Assembly (NCBI GenBank): GCA_963770865.1
Contig: CAVYRD010000002.1
Span: forward strand, 1-64,000
Reading direction: 5' to 3'
DNA: 64,000 nucleotides
Source of the DNA: Miltoncostaea sp963770865
Lineage (GTDB): Bacteria > Actinomycetota > Thermoleophilia > Miltoncostaeales > Miltoncostaeaceae
Shown here: piece after piece, positions 16,671 through 24,762 of the stretch
Layout: each line of letters starts with the position of its first letter
Position numbering within the stretch: position 1 is the first letter of the stretch
Position numbers and translations under genes: made by a program
Notes under the pieces: model-generated
What the model saw: the letters and a program-made list of their open reading frames with translations, nothing else
Database searches by the model: none
Told to the model about the DNA's origin: nothing

Positions 16671-16696
16671 CGCAGGCCGCCGAGCGCGGAGGCGGG

Positions 16697-17710
16697 TCAC
16701 CCGCCGGGATGCTCGTCTCCCGCGACCCTGGCATGGATGGCGAGTGCCTGCTCCTGGAGCGCCCGCGCCGCGGCGAGGTCGCCCTGGGCCCGCAGCGTGA
16801 GCGCGAGGTTGCGCATGCTGGCCAGCGTCTCCCGATGTCCGTCGCCCAACATGCGTCGGCGCGTCCTCAGGGCCTCCTCGTGCAGGGCCCGCGCCCCGGC
16901 GAGGTCGCCCTGGGCCCGGAGCGTGAGCCCGAGGTTGTTCATGCTGAGCAGCGTGTCCCGGTGCTCGTCGCCCAGGATGCGCCGCTGGGCTTGGAGCACC
17001 TCCTCCTGGAGCGTCCGCGCGCCGGCCAGGTCGCCCTTGGACCACAGCACGGCGGCCAGATCCGTCATGCCGCTCAGCGTGTCGGAGTGCTCGGCGCCGA
17101 GCAGCGTCGCGCGGAGGGCGTGGGCGGCCCGGAGCTGCTCCGCGGCCGTGGCGTAAAGGCCATGGGCCCACTCGTACTCGCCGAGATCGCTCAGCACGGC
17201 CGCGAGCGCCAGGCTCCTCAGGCCGATCCGACTTCCGTGCTCCGCGGCCGCGCGGGCGTGGGCGAGCACTCGACGGTAGGCGGGCCATCGTTCCGGGCGC
17301 CAGGGGTCCTCGGGCGACACGGCCGCCAGGGCGTCGAGGAGGCACAGGACGCGCCGTTCCCGCGCGCCGGCGGGTAGCTCCGCCACGACCTCCTGCTGCA
17401 CCGAGGGATGCACCGACACCGTCCCGGCCGGCTCTACGGAGACCAGCGCGGCGTCGCCGAGCGCCCGGACGGCGGCGTCCGCATCGGTGCCGAGCCTGCC
17501 GGCGCCGAGGTTGACGGCCCGCAGGAGGTCCATCGGGACGAGGTCCGGGCCGGTGAAGGCCAGCAACTCGAGCGCCTCCCGGGCCCGAGGACCCGCAGCC
17601 TGCGCGCGCCGGACGAGCGTGCGGAGGGCCCGGCGGTCGCTCTCGCACCGGGCCGTCGTCGCCGGAGCGTGGTCGGTCGGTCGCGCCGTCCCGTGACGCG
17701 CAGGTCTCAT
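16697..17710 (-). CDS. TPR-repeat protein, probable remnant of a STAND/NB-ARC regulator
   Basis: A 337-residue protein. Residues about 30-120 (REALELLAFTGPDLVPMDLL...ALVSVEPAGTVSVHPSVQQEVV) resemble the winged-helix region that follows the NTPase in STAND proteins. The C-terminal part has 42-residue kinesin-light-chain-type TPR repeats: TLSGMTDLAAVLWSKGDLAGAR, TLLSMNNLGLTLRAQGDLAGAR, TLASMRNLALTLRAQGDLAAAR. No P-loop NTPase is present in the 300 bp upstream, and the repeat array stops abruptly after GDEH close to the 33-bp motif. Both ends therefore look trimmed. The ATG at 17710 has GGAGGAG upstream, so the shortened gene could still be expressed. Confidence 0.7.
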   Translation of the reverse strand: MRPARHGTARPTDHAPATTARCESDRRALRTLVRRAQAAGPRAREALELLAFTGPDLVPMDLLRAVNLGAGRLGTDADAAVRALGDAALVSVEPAGTVSVHPSVQQEVVAELPAGARERRVLCLLDALAAVSPEDPWRPERWPAYRRVLAHARAAAEHGSRIGLRSLALAAVLSDLGEYEWAHGLYATAAEQLRAAHALRATLLGAEHSDTLSGMTDLAAVLWSKGDLAGARTLQEEVLQAQRRILGDEHRDTLLSMNNLGLTLRAQGDLAGARALHEEALRTRRRMLGDGHRETLASMRNLALTLRAQGDLAAARALQEQALAIHARVAGDEHPGG

Positions 17711-18041
17711 GGCTCCTCCCCGGAGGTCGTCGGCCGGATGGCGACCCTAGGCCCGTGGCGCTGCGCGGACATCCGCTGAACCACCGTTCTTTTCGGCTCT
17801 CGATTGCCGTACGCCCTGACCACGACCGCCGGTCGGCGCCGGGAACCCGGTCGAGCTGCTCGAGCCGACGATCCCGGAGGCGGCGCTGGGAGCGTCTCCC
17901 ACGGTGAGCTGTAGGTTCGCGAGGCGGTTCAGTGGCCTGCACACCCGCGGGCGACCCCACCGGCATCGCGTCCCGGCTCACGGGCGCATGCAGGCTCGGT
18001 CACGCCACGGCGTTCGCCGGGCATCACCAGGAGGGACAGCG
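17711..18041. other. intergenic region, nothing recognised
   Basis: Divergent gap between the TPR gene and the deoxyribosyltransferase-like gene. It should contain both promoters, but no clear -35/-10 pair or operator was seen apart from the ribosome binding site AGGAGGGA at 18029-18036. Confidence 0.4.
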
Positions 18042-18425
18042 ATGCAGAAGCCGCCGCCCGCGCCGTTGATGATCCTCGTCGCCGGGCCGTACCGATCCGG
18101 TACGGGCGACGATCCGACGCTGATCGCCGCGAACATGCGCGCGATGAACGACGCGGCGCTCGCTCTGTTCCGGCGCGGGCACCTCCCGGTCACGGGCGAG
18201 GCCGTCGCGCTGCCGCTGATCGAGACGGCCGGTTCGTCGGCCATCGGCGACGGCGCGCTCGCCGAGATCTTCCATCCGATCGCCCATCGGCTGCTCGCCC
18301 GCTGCGACGCCGTCCTCCGGATCGGCGGGTCGTCCGCCGGGGCCGACGAGATGGTCGCGACCGCGCAGGCCCTCGGGCGCCGTCCCGACGGTCGTCGCGC
18401 ACCACGCTGCCCGGCGACTGGTTGA
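18042..18425 (+). CDS. DUF4406 / nucleoside 2-deoxyribosyltransferase-like protein
   Basis: A 127-residue protein starting PLMILVAGPYRSGTGDDP, the sugar/phosphate-binding loop typical of the DUF4406/YtoQ-like branch of the nucleoside deoxyribosyltransferase fold. ALFRRGHLPVTGEAVALPLIE and LLARCDAVLRIGGSSAGADEMV follow; the last block holds the SxGAxxE-like motif (here SAGADEM) that carries the catalytic acid in relatives. The C-terminal end (GRRPDGRRAPRC) looks atypical and may be altered by a late frame jump. Good ribosome binding site AGGAGGGA before the ATG. Confidence 0.7.
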   Translation: MQKPPPAPLMILVAGPYRSGTGDDPTLIAANMRAMNDAALALFRRGHLPVTGEAVALPLIETAGSSAIGDGALAEIFHPIAHRLLARCDAVLRIGGSSAGADEMVATAQALGRRPDGRRAPRCPATG

Positions 18426-18474
18426 CGCATTCCGGTCGCAGGCAGAGAATCATTCTTCCCGGAAGGAGGCCAGC

Positions 18475-19077
18475 GTGTCCTGGAGCCTCAAGGGAAGCTA
18501 CGTCGAAACCTGCTCGTGCGACTTCATGTGCCCGTGCAACGCGTCTTTCGACCACGGCGCAACCTACGACTTCTGTCGTGTCACTCTCGTGTTCAACATT
18601 CGCGACGGCGAGATCGAGGGCACGGACATCAGCGGGCTCAAGGTCGCCGCAATCGCCGATACGCCGAAGGTCATGACCGAGGGGAACTGGCGCCTCGGCG
18701 TGTTCATCGACGAGAAGGCGACGGACGAGCAGGCGGAGAAACTCGTGGGAGTCTTCAGCGGGCAGCTCGGAGGCCCCATGGGCGCGCTCGCCCCGCTCGT
18801 GGGCGAGATGCTCGGCGTCGAACGAGCAGCGATCGAGGTCCGCGACGACGGACTGCGTCACAGCGTCCGCGTGGGGGACGCGATCGACTTCGAGATCGAA
18901 GACGTCGTGCCCTTCGGCATCGAGACAGGCGAGCCCGTTCGGCTCGTCGGCATGTTCCACCCGGTCGCATCGGAGCTCACGATCGCGGAGGCGAAACGCT
19001 CGCGAATCAACGCCTTCGGCATCGAGTACGAGGGCAAGACCGCTCTCTCGACGTCCGAGTTCTCCTGGGCCGCATGA
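18475..19077 (+). CDS. DUF1326 protein
   Basis: A 200-residue protein starting GTG after GGAAGGAGG. The N-terminus SWSLKGSYVETCSCDFMCPCNASF has four cysteines in a CxC...CxC pattern, the signature of DUF1326, and suggests metal binding. The rest is a beta-rich domain ending GIEYEGKTALSTSEFSW. DUF1326 genes commonly sit beside DUF2182 membrane protein genes, as here four bases downstream, so the two probably form one metal-related unit. The molecular function is unknown. Confidence 0.88.
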   Translation: MSWSLKGSYVETCSCDFMCPCNASFDHGATYDFCRVTLVFNIRDGEIEGTDISGLKVAAIADTPKVMTEGNWRLGVFIDEKATDEQAEKLVGVFSGQLGGPMGALAPLVGEMLGVERAAIEVRDDGLRHSVRVGDAIDFEIEDVVPFGIETGEPVRLVGMFHPVASELTIAEAKRSRINAFGIEYEGKTALSTSEFSWAA

Positions 19078-19081
19078 ACCC

Positions 19082-19912
19082 GTGATCGTCGCGACGCACG
19101 AACGAGTCTCGGGCGGCGCAGGTCTCGGCCCCGCCTTCGCGGCCGCACGAACCCGGCTCGGTCTTGTCGCTCTGCTCTTCGCCCTCGCCGCGATCGGGTG
19201 GTGGTGGACGGTCGACCAGATGCGGGGTATGGACAACGGCCCGTGGACCGGACTCGGAACGCTCGGCTGGTTCATCGGAACATGGGTCGTGATGATGGCC
19301 GCGATGATGCTCCCGTCGGTGTCGCCGACGGTCGCGCTGTATTCCCGGATGGCCAGGGCGCGATCTCCGCTCTCGCCCCTCCTCTTCACGTCCGGCTACC
19401 TCCTGACGTGGGCCGGTGCCGGTCTGCTCGCCTTCGCGGTCGCGGTGGGCGGCGGACGGATCGCCGGCGACGTCCTCTCGTGGGATCGCGCCGGGCGATG
19501 GGTCGCCGGAGGGACTCTCGTCGTCGCGGCCGTCTACGAGCTGACGCCACTCAAGGACGTCTGCTTGGGGAAGTGCCGCAGCCCGCTCGGCTTCCTGCTC
19601 GGCTCCTGGCGCGACGGCTGGTCGGGCGCGATGCGGATGGGGGCGAAGAACGGCGCCTGGTGCGTCGGGTGCTGCTGGGCGCTGATGGCGTCCCTCTTCG
19701 CGCTCGGGGTCATGAGCATCGTCTGGATGGCGCTTGTCGCCGGGCTGATCGCGGTCGAAAAGGCCGTTCCGTGGCGCCGGACTGCGACGTACGGGACGGC
19801 GGCGATCCTGGTCGTGCTCGGCGTGCTCCTGATGGCGGCCCCTGACGCAATCCCGGCTCTCACCATCCCCGAGAGCGGCTCGATGCCCCAGATGGACCGG
19901 ATGAGCCCGTAG
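19082..19912 (+). CDS. DUF2182 integral membrane protein
   Basis: A 276-residue protein with about seven hydrophobic helices. Family features: WWWTVDQMRGMDNG, WFIGTWVVMMAAMMLPSV with the Met-rich helix, YELTPLKDVCLGKCRSPLGFL with a CxxxC pair, GAKNGAWCVGCCWALM with more cysteines, and VEKAVPWRR. Met- and Cys-rich helices point to soft-metal (copper-like) handling (inference). The gene starts with GTG four bases after DUF1326 and is certainly co-transcribed with it. The C-terminal tail (SGSMPQMDRMSP) is again Met-rich. Confidence 0.9.
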   Translation: MIVATHERVSGGAGLGPAFAAARTRLGLVALLFALAAIGWWWTVDQMRGMDNGPWTGLGTLGWFIGTWVVMMAAMMLPSVSPTVALYSRMARARSPLSPLLFTSGYLLTWAGAGLLAFAVAVGGGRIAGDVLSWDRAGRWVAGGTLVVAAVYELTPLKDVCLGKCRSPLGFLLGSWRDGWSGAMRMGAKNGAWCVGCCWALMASLFALGVMSIVWMALVAGLIAVEKAVPWRRTATYGTAAILVVLGVLLMAAPDAIPALTIPESGSMPQMDRMSP

Positions 19913-20025
19913 CTCGTCGTGCGGGGCCTGATCGATCCTCGGGGTGTGCGCCACTCCGCACGCCGTCTCGGTCTCCGGGGCCGGGTTGCATCGGGCGCCC
20001 GGACCACGGGCCCGGACGTCGATCC

Positions 20026-20409
20026 TCACTCCGGCTGAAACAGGGCAACGGTGTTGCCGTCGGGATCCTTGAACCACGCCGAGCGGCCCAGGCCGGGGGT
20101 GGTCGCGATGCCGCCGACGGTCTTCAGCGTCGGGAAGTCGTACTCCTCGAACACGACCCCGCGCGCCGCGAGCGCCGCCAGGTCGCCCGTGACGTCCTCG
20201 GACCACAGGCGAACCTGCGTGTGGTCGGCCTTGTTCGGAGTCGGACGACCATAGACGAGGAGGGTCGTCCCGCCGCCGCACTCGAACAACAGGTGGTTCG
20301 GGACCGTCTCCGGGGAGAGGCTCAGCCCGACCGCGTTCTCGTAGAAGTCCCGGCTCCGCTCGAGGTCGGTCGAGCAGATGACCGCCGATGCCCTGGTCAC
20401 GCCTGCCAT
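20026..20409 (-). CDS. VOC-superfamily (glyoxalase/bleomycin-resistance-like) protein
   Basis: A 127-residue protein with the paired beta-alpha-beta-beta-beta modules of the vicinal oxygen chelate fold: VTRASAVICSTDLERSRDFYENAVG, HLLFECGGGTTLLVY, HTQVRLWSEDVTGDLAALAARGV, and the closing AWFKDPDGNTVALFQ. The His in HTQVRLW and the Glu/Gln near FECG are the expected metal-ligand positions. The substrate is unknown. Divergently transcribed from a MarR-family gene with an inverted repeat between them, so it is probably controlled by that repressor. Confidence 0.88.
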   Translation of the reverse strand: MAGVTRASAVICSTDLERSRDFYENAVGLSLSPETVPNHLLFECGGGTTLLVYGRPTPNKADHTQVRLWSEDVTGDLAALAARGVVFEEYDFPTLKTVGGIATTPGLGRSAWFKDPDGNTVALFQPE

Positions 20410-20437
20410 CGGTGCCTCCCGGCGTCCAAGTGTTTGT

Positions 20438-20473
20438 CATGCCAAACTTATACGGCTTTATTTGGCATGTCAA
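20438..20473 (-). promoter_or_regulatory. promoter and inverted-repeat operator between VOC and MarR genes
   Basis: On the minus strand TTGACA (20468-20473) is followed after 15-17 bases by TATAAG/TAAGTT, a good promoter for the VOC gene. A perfect inverted repeat CATGCCAAA (20438-20446) / TTTGGCATG (20461-20469) overlaps both elements. MarR regulators bind such palindromes and typically repress both divergent genes. Confidence 0.65.
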
Positions 20474-20497
20474 TGATTCTGCCGTAGCCTCTTCGCG

Positions 20498-20947
20498 ATG
20501 GCCGCTGACGACCCCGACCGCTGGATGGGCGCCTGGCTCTCGCTCGTCCGTACGCACGCGCGGCTCTGGGATGAGATCGAGGCCCAGATGCGCCGCGAGC
20601 ACGGCCTGACGATGGCCCGCTACGACGTGCTCGCACACCTGGACTCGAACGGCGGCAGGCTCGGCTTGGGCGAGCTCGCCTCGTCGATCGTGCTATCGCC
20701 GTCCGGGCTGTCGAAGCTGGTCAACCGCATGGAGGCGTCCGGGCTGATCCGCCGGGAGCCCGATCCACGCGATGCCCGCTCGGTGTTCGCGGCGATCACC
20801 CCACGGGGCCGGGTGCTCGTGGCGAAGGCACGCCGCAGCCACCACCGGCTGTTGCAGCAGAGGTTCGGCGATGCCCTCGACGACCGCGACGTCGCCGACC
20901 TCACCCGGGTCATGGAGCGCGTCGCCGCGTCGATGCCGGATCGCTGA
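20498..20947 (+). CDS. MarR-family transcriptional regulator
   Basis: A 149-residue winged-helix protein: LTMARYDVLAHLDSNGGRLGLGELASSIVLSPSGLSKLVNRMEASGLIRREPDPRDARSVFAAITPRGR is the classic MarR HTH and wing (DxRxxxxxLTxxGR). Flanking helices would form the dimer. It starts 24 bases after an inverted repeat and is divergent from a VOC protein gene, the usual layout of a MarR repressor and its target. The ligand is unknown. Confidence 0.92.
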   Translation: MAADDPDRWMGAWLSLVRTHARLWDEIEAQMRREHGLTMARYDVLAHLDSNGGRLGLGELASSIVLSPSGLSKLVNRMEASGLIRREPDPRDARSVFAAITPRGRVLVAKARRSHHRLLQQRFGDALDDRDVADLTRVMERVAASMPDR

Positions 20948-20988
20948 GCCATCGCTCGGCGCACGCCGAGGGGCGACAGGGTCACGGT

Positions 20989-21022
20989 CACGTGGTTTCG
21001 TGTTGTGCCTACCACGGCCCAT
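20989..21022 (+). repeat. 33-bp motif, copy 3 (one extra base)
   Basis: Reads CACGTGGTTTCG... and ends GCCTACCACGGCCCAT; 34 bases. It lies between the MarR stop and the exonuclease III start, 41 bp before the latter. It is the last copy in the window. Confidence 0.6.
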
Positions 21023-21062
21023 GCCGCACCCCGGCGCGGGAGGCCGACGGCGCGGGGGCCCC

Positions 21063-21926
21063 ATGAGGATCGCCACCTGGAACGTGAACTCGGTGCGGCA
21101 GCGACTGCCACGGCTGCTGCCGTGGCTGGACGAGCGCCGTCCCGACGTCGTGTGCCTGCAGGAGACGAAGCTCGCGGACGAGGCCTTCGCGGAGATCCTG
21201 GGCGGCGAGCTGGAGCAGCGCGGGTACGCCGTGGCCGCCCACGGCAGCGGTGGCTGGAACGGCGTCGCCATCCTCTCCCGGGTCGGGCTGGAGGACGTCG
21301 TCGCCGACCTCGCCGGCGCGCCGCAGTGGGAGGCGCCCGAGGCCCGCGCGCTCGCGGCGACCTGCGGGGGGATCCGGGTGCACTCGGTGTACGTCCCGAA
21401 CGGACGGGATCCGGACTCGGACCACTACCGCTACAAGCTCGCATGGCTGGCGGCCCTCCGCGACGTGCTCGAGGCCGGTCCGGCCGCGGCCCTCGTGTGC
21501 GGCGACATGAACGTCGCGCCGACCGACGCGGACGTCTTCGACCCGGACGCCTTCGTCGGCCAGACCCACGTCACCCCGCAGGAGCGGGCGGCGCTCGCCG
21601 ACCTCATGGCGCTCGGGCTGCGCGACGTGGTGCGCGAGCGCTGGCCGTCGGAGCGGATCTTCACCTACTGGGACTACCGCGCCGGCATGTTCCACCGGGA
21701 TCTCGGCATGCGCATCGACCTGGCCCTGGCGTCCGCACCGGTCGCGGCGCGCGTCGCGGCGGCGTGGGTGGACCGGAAGGCTCGCAAGGGGACGGGGCCG
21801 AGCGACCACGCGCCCGTGATCGTGGACCTCGACGAGGCCCCGGACGGGGACATCGGCCCCGTGGTGCCCCCGCCGTCGGCGAGGCCGGCGCGCCGGGGCT
21901 CGGCGAGGCTGCCCCAGGCGCGCTGA
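21063..21926 (+). CDS. xthA: exodeoxyribonuclease III (AP endonuclease)
   Basis: A 287-residue EEP-superfamily nuclease for base-excision repair. Catalytic landmarks are all present: MRIATWNVNSVRQRL (Asn), VVCLQETK (metal-binding Glu), VYVPNGR, CGDMNVAPTDADVFDP (Asp/Asn pair), FTYWDYRAGMFHRDLGMRIDLAL and GPSDHAPVIVDL (catalytic Asp-His). The ATG at 21063 fits the family N-terminus; the open frame before it is not part of the protein. The C-terminal 30 residues are Pro/Ala/Arg-rich and not conserved. Stands alone, 41 bp after the last 33-bp motif. Confidence 0.95.
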   Translation: MRIATWNVNSVRQRLPRLLPWLDERRPDVVCLQETKLADEAFAEILGGELEQRGYAVAAHGSGGWNGVAILSRVGLEDVVADLAGAPQWEAPEARALAATCGGIRVHSVYVPNGRDPDSDHYRYKLAWLAALRDVLEAGPAAALVCGDMNVAPTDADVFDPDAFVGQTHVTPQERAALADLMALGLRDVVRERWPSERIFTYWDYRAGMFHRDLGMRIDLALASAPVAARVAAAWVDRKARKGTGPSDHAPVIVDLDEAPDGDIGPVVPPPSARPARRGSARLPQAR

Positions 21927-22084
21927 TCGAGACCGCGTGATCACGGGCGGCCCGGAGCTCCGCGCGGCTCTCGCGGTCGCGGCAGCAGTAGCGGTGGGTG
22001 ACGCCGAGCGCTGGGTGCTCGCGCCGGCAGAATCCGAGGAGCACGAGCCTCTCGACGATCTCCATTCCGCTCCCGGTGACGCGG

Positions 22085-22432
22085 CTACTTCGGGACGATC
22101 TTGGCCGCGAACGTCTGCACGGTGATCTTGCCGTCACGCACCACGAAGGTGTCGGTGCCGAGGACGACCTCGGCCGACGCGCAGTCCGCGTGCCAGACGA
22201 TGTGCGCGACCTCGCCTTCGACGTGGGAGGCGTCCATGACGAAGTCATAGGTGCCGGGCGCGAACAGCCCGGAGAAGAACCCCTCGAACGCGGTTCGCAG
22301 CGCACCGCGGCCTCTCGTCACGCCGTCGGGGGTGATCAGGACCGACTCGTCGGTGTAGTCCTTGAGGATCTCGTCGGCGTCGCCGGCGCCGAACGCCGCG
22401 AGGTGATGATCAAGGACCGCTTGCGTGCTCAT
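22085..22432 (-). CDS. NTF2/SnoaL-like protein
   Basis: A 115-residue single-domain protein: VLDHHLAAFGAGDADEILKDYTDESVLITPDGVTRGRGALRTAFEGFF is the standard helix-turn-strand start of the fold, followed by strands AEVVLGTDTFVVRDGKITVQTF. Such proteins are small cyclases, isomerases or binding proteins; no catalytic His-Asp pair is obvious here. The second ATG (22432), preceded by GGGGGAGAG, is preferred over one four codons earlier. Confidence 0.85.
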   Translation of the reverse strand: MSTQAVLDHHLAAFGAGDADEILKDYTDESVLITPDGVTRGRGALRTAFEGFFSGLFAPGTYDFVMDASHVEGEVAHIVWHADCASAEVVLGTDTFVVRDGKITVQTFAAKIVPK

Positions 22433-22520
22433 GCTCTCCCCCATTCCGTCGGTCGCACCCCTGCCGGAGACTCCGGAGGGCGGTCCCGGGCTCGGCGAGG
22501 GGTGATTGATCCAGGGCGGG

Positions 22521-23420
22521 TCACCGTCCGAGCAGATGCTCAGAGAACCAGTCGGTCGCGGCGCCCGCCGCGCGGTCGAAGCCGGCGACGTAGGCGTCGA
22601 AGTGGGGTCCGGGAAGGATCACCAACCGCTTGGGCTCGCGCGCCTGCTCGAAGGCCTCGATCGCCAGGTCGCACACCGTCAGGTGATCGCCGGCCGCGGC
22701 CACGATCAGGAGCGGCGTCGGCGAGACGTACTGCACGTAGGCGCCGGGCTCGTACTCCCAGAACATCTCGACGCTTCGCAGCGTCACCTCGTTCCGCCAG
22801 GAGGGGGCTCGCGTGGCGCCGGTCTCGGTGAACCAGGTGTAGGAGTCCGCAGTCGGGAGGGCCGAGGGCGCCATCGGATCGGCGTCCACCACGGGGATCA
22901 TCGCCGGTGGCTCGCCCGCATAGCGCTTCGCGCGATCCTCGTCGAACATCGCCCCCACCGGCGCGATGAAGTCGGCCCGCACGATCCGTCGGGCGTTGCG
23001 GTGGCCGCTGATCAGGGGCACCTGGCCGACCACGCACTTCACGCGGCGATCGATGGCGCCCACCACCAGGACGTGGCCGCCCGAGTAGCTGGAGCCCCAT
23101 ATTCCGATCCGGCCGGCGTTGACCTCGGGCCGAGTGGTGGCGTAGGTGATCGCGTGGCGGTAGTCGCGCACCTGCTCCCAGGGGTCGATCTCCTGGCGCG
23201 GCTCACCGTCGCTGGCGCCGAAGTTGCGGTTGTCGAAGACGAGGGCACCGAGGCCCGCGGCGGCGAAGGCCTCGGCGAAGCGATCGAGGTACATCTCCTT
23301 CACGGCCGAGAAGCCGTGGGCCATCACGATGGTCGGTACCGGCCCGCTCGCCCCGTCGGGCGCGTAGAGCCAGCCCCGCAGGGTGACACCTTCCGCGTCG
23401 AACTCGACGTCGGTCCGCAT
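22521..23420 (-). CDS. alpha/beta hydrolase
   Basis: A 299-residue protein with the alpha/beta-hydrolase fold of the acyl-/xaa-Pro-dipeptidyl-peptidase-like branch. Oxyanion loop PTIVMAHGFSAVKEMYLDRFAEAFAAAGLGALVFDNRNFGASDGEPRQ, nucleophile elbow GSSYSGGH (GxSxxGG with catalytic Ser), acid loop near LIVAAAGDHLTVCD, and catalytic His in PGPHFDAY. Insertions of about 60 residues form a lid (RADFIAPVGAMFDEDRAKRY). The substrate is unknown, likely an ester or amide. ATG at 23420. Same strand as its neighbours but separated by about 90 bp from the NTF2-like gene. Confidence 0.88.
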   Translation of the reverse strand: MRTDVEFDAEGVTLRGWLYAPDGASGPVPTIVMAHGFSAVKEMYLDRFAEAFAAAGLGALVFDNRNFGASDGEPRQEIDPWEQVRDYRHAITYATTRPEVNAGRIGIWGSSYSGGHVLVVGAIDRRVKCVVGQVPLISGHRNARRIVRADFIAPVGAMFDEDRAKRYAGEPPAMIPVVDADPMAPSALPTADSYTWFTETGATRAPSWRNEVTLRSVEMFWEYEPGAYVQYVSPTPLLIVAAAGDHLTVCDLAIEAFEQAREPKRLVILPGPHFDAYVAGFDRAAGAATDWFSEHLLGR

Positions 23421-23531
23421 CGCGCACCCCCTTGTCTGCCACCTGACGACCTACTTTGTGACCGGCTTCGAGGGCGTGTCAACCCGAATACGGCAGAAGC
23501 CCCGAGGCCGACTCCGGAGGGGGTGCGGCCG

Positions 23532-24557
23532 TTACGTCCGTCGGACTCGCGGCGCGCGGCGCAGCCGCGCGACCAGCACGCCGAGCCCCACCAGGCCGAT
23601 CCCGGCGAGGACGACGGCCAGCGCGGCTCCGGTGGCCGAGCCGACGACCACGGCGATCATCACCACCCACCACGCGCCACCGGCCGCGGCGATCCAGATC
23701 AGCATGTCGAAATCGAGGGCCGCGGCGGTGAGGAAGGCGGCGATCACCACGCCCGCCAGGATGATGTGCCAGACGCTGAGATTCGCGAGGTCGTCGCCGC
23801 AGAGCATGACCGCCGCGTATCCCCCCAGGGTCGCCCAGAGGGTCGCGTACAGGCAGTCATCGGAGCGGTCGCGGCGGGCGAGGATCACAGCGACGGTGGC
23901 GGCGACGCCGGCCTCGGCGAGGATCACCCAGCCCAGATGCACGGGGCCCTCCACGGGTGCCTCCCACAGCCCGGCGAGATAGGCCGCCGCGATGCCGAAC
24001 GCGGCCAGCGCCGCGGGCATGCCCACCCAGAGAAGGCGGGGGCTGCGGGTCGCCCCGTAGACGGCGGCGACCACCGCCACGGCCACGAGCGCGGCGACGG
24101 CGACGAAGGAGGCGACCTCATCCCCGGTCTCGACCCACCCGGACGCCGCGGCCGAGACGCCGAACGCGATCCCGAGCGCCACGTACCCCACCAGCCCGGC
24201 GAGATCGGTCTGCCACCACGCCAAGCCACGGCGCGAGAGCCACACGCAGGCGCCGAGCGCGGCCAGGGGGAACAGGTAGGGCGTGGTGATCTGCGCGGCC
24301 CAGGGCAGGTCCTCGACGAGCGTGCCGTAGGCGATCCCCAGCCCGCAGAACACCACCACCGCGCCGAGCGCATAGAGGACGCCGGCCGCGGCCGGCCGGC
24401 CGGGCGTCCGGGGACGGCCTCGGGAGAGCAGCCTCTCGACGTCCTCGGCGCTGACGAGCCCGCTGTCGAGCGCTTGGGCGAGGCGCCCGAGCAGCTGCTC
24501 ATGACCGGGCGGCTTCGTCCGGGGAGCCCTGCGGAGTTCGTCTCCGGTCCCCCTCAT
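23532..24557 (-). CDS. multi-pass membrane protein, DUF2157-like
   Basis: A 341-residue protein. A short cytoplasmic N-terminus with LGRLAQALDSGLVSAEDVERLLS is followed by about ten hydrophobic helices (YALGAVVVFCGLGIAYG; YLFPLAALGACVWLS; LVGYVALGIAFGVSAAASG; VAVAALVAVAVVAAVYG and others). The opening helix plus GVLYALGAVVVFCG matches the start of DUF2157-type proteins, whose role is unknown. ATG at 24557 (MRGTGDE) is preferred over an earlier ATG. No operon partner. Confidence 0.7.
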   Translation of the reverse strand: MRGTGDELRRAPRTKPPGHEQLLGRLAQALDSGLVSAEDVERLLSRGRPRTPGRPAAAGVLYALGAVVVFCGLGIAYGTLVEDLPWAAQITTPYLFPLAALGACVWLSRRGLAWWQTDLAGLVGYVALGIAFGVSAAASGWVETGDEVASFVAVAALVAVAVVAAVYGATRSPRLLWVGMPAALAAFGIAAAYLAGLWEAPVEGPVHLGWVILAEAGVAATVAVILARRDRSDDCLYATLWATLGGYAAVMLCGDDLANLSVWHIILAGVVIAAFLTAAALDFDMLIWIAAAGGAWWVVMIAVVVGSATGAALAVVLAGIGLVGLGVLVARLRRAPRVRRT

Positions 24558-24762
24558 GGATCCAAGGCTCCTGCTCGGCACCCGCCGCCGGCATCCGTGC
24601 GACCGCTCATCCGGGCGCGTGGTTTGCCGCACGCGAACCGATCCCGGGGGCTGGAAGGGACGCGCTCGCCGATGACTCCGGTGGCGCGGCGATCCGCCGC
24701 TCAGACGGTGAGCGTCCGCGGGCGGCGCAGCCCGGGGCGCGCGTCCGGAGGGTCAGCGCTCG

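Noticed and set aside
18380..18475. Fusion of the deoxyribosyltransferase-like gene to DUF1326 by a frame jump
   Set aside because: Removing one base would join the frames, but DUF1326 has its own GGAAGGAGG and normal start, and the intervening residues match neither family.
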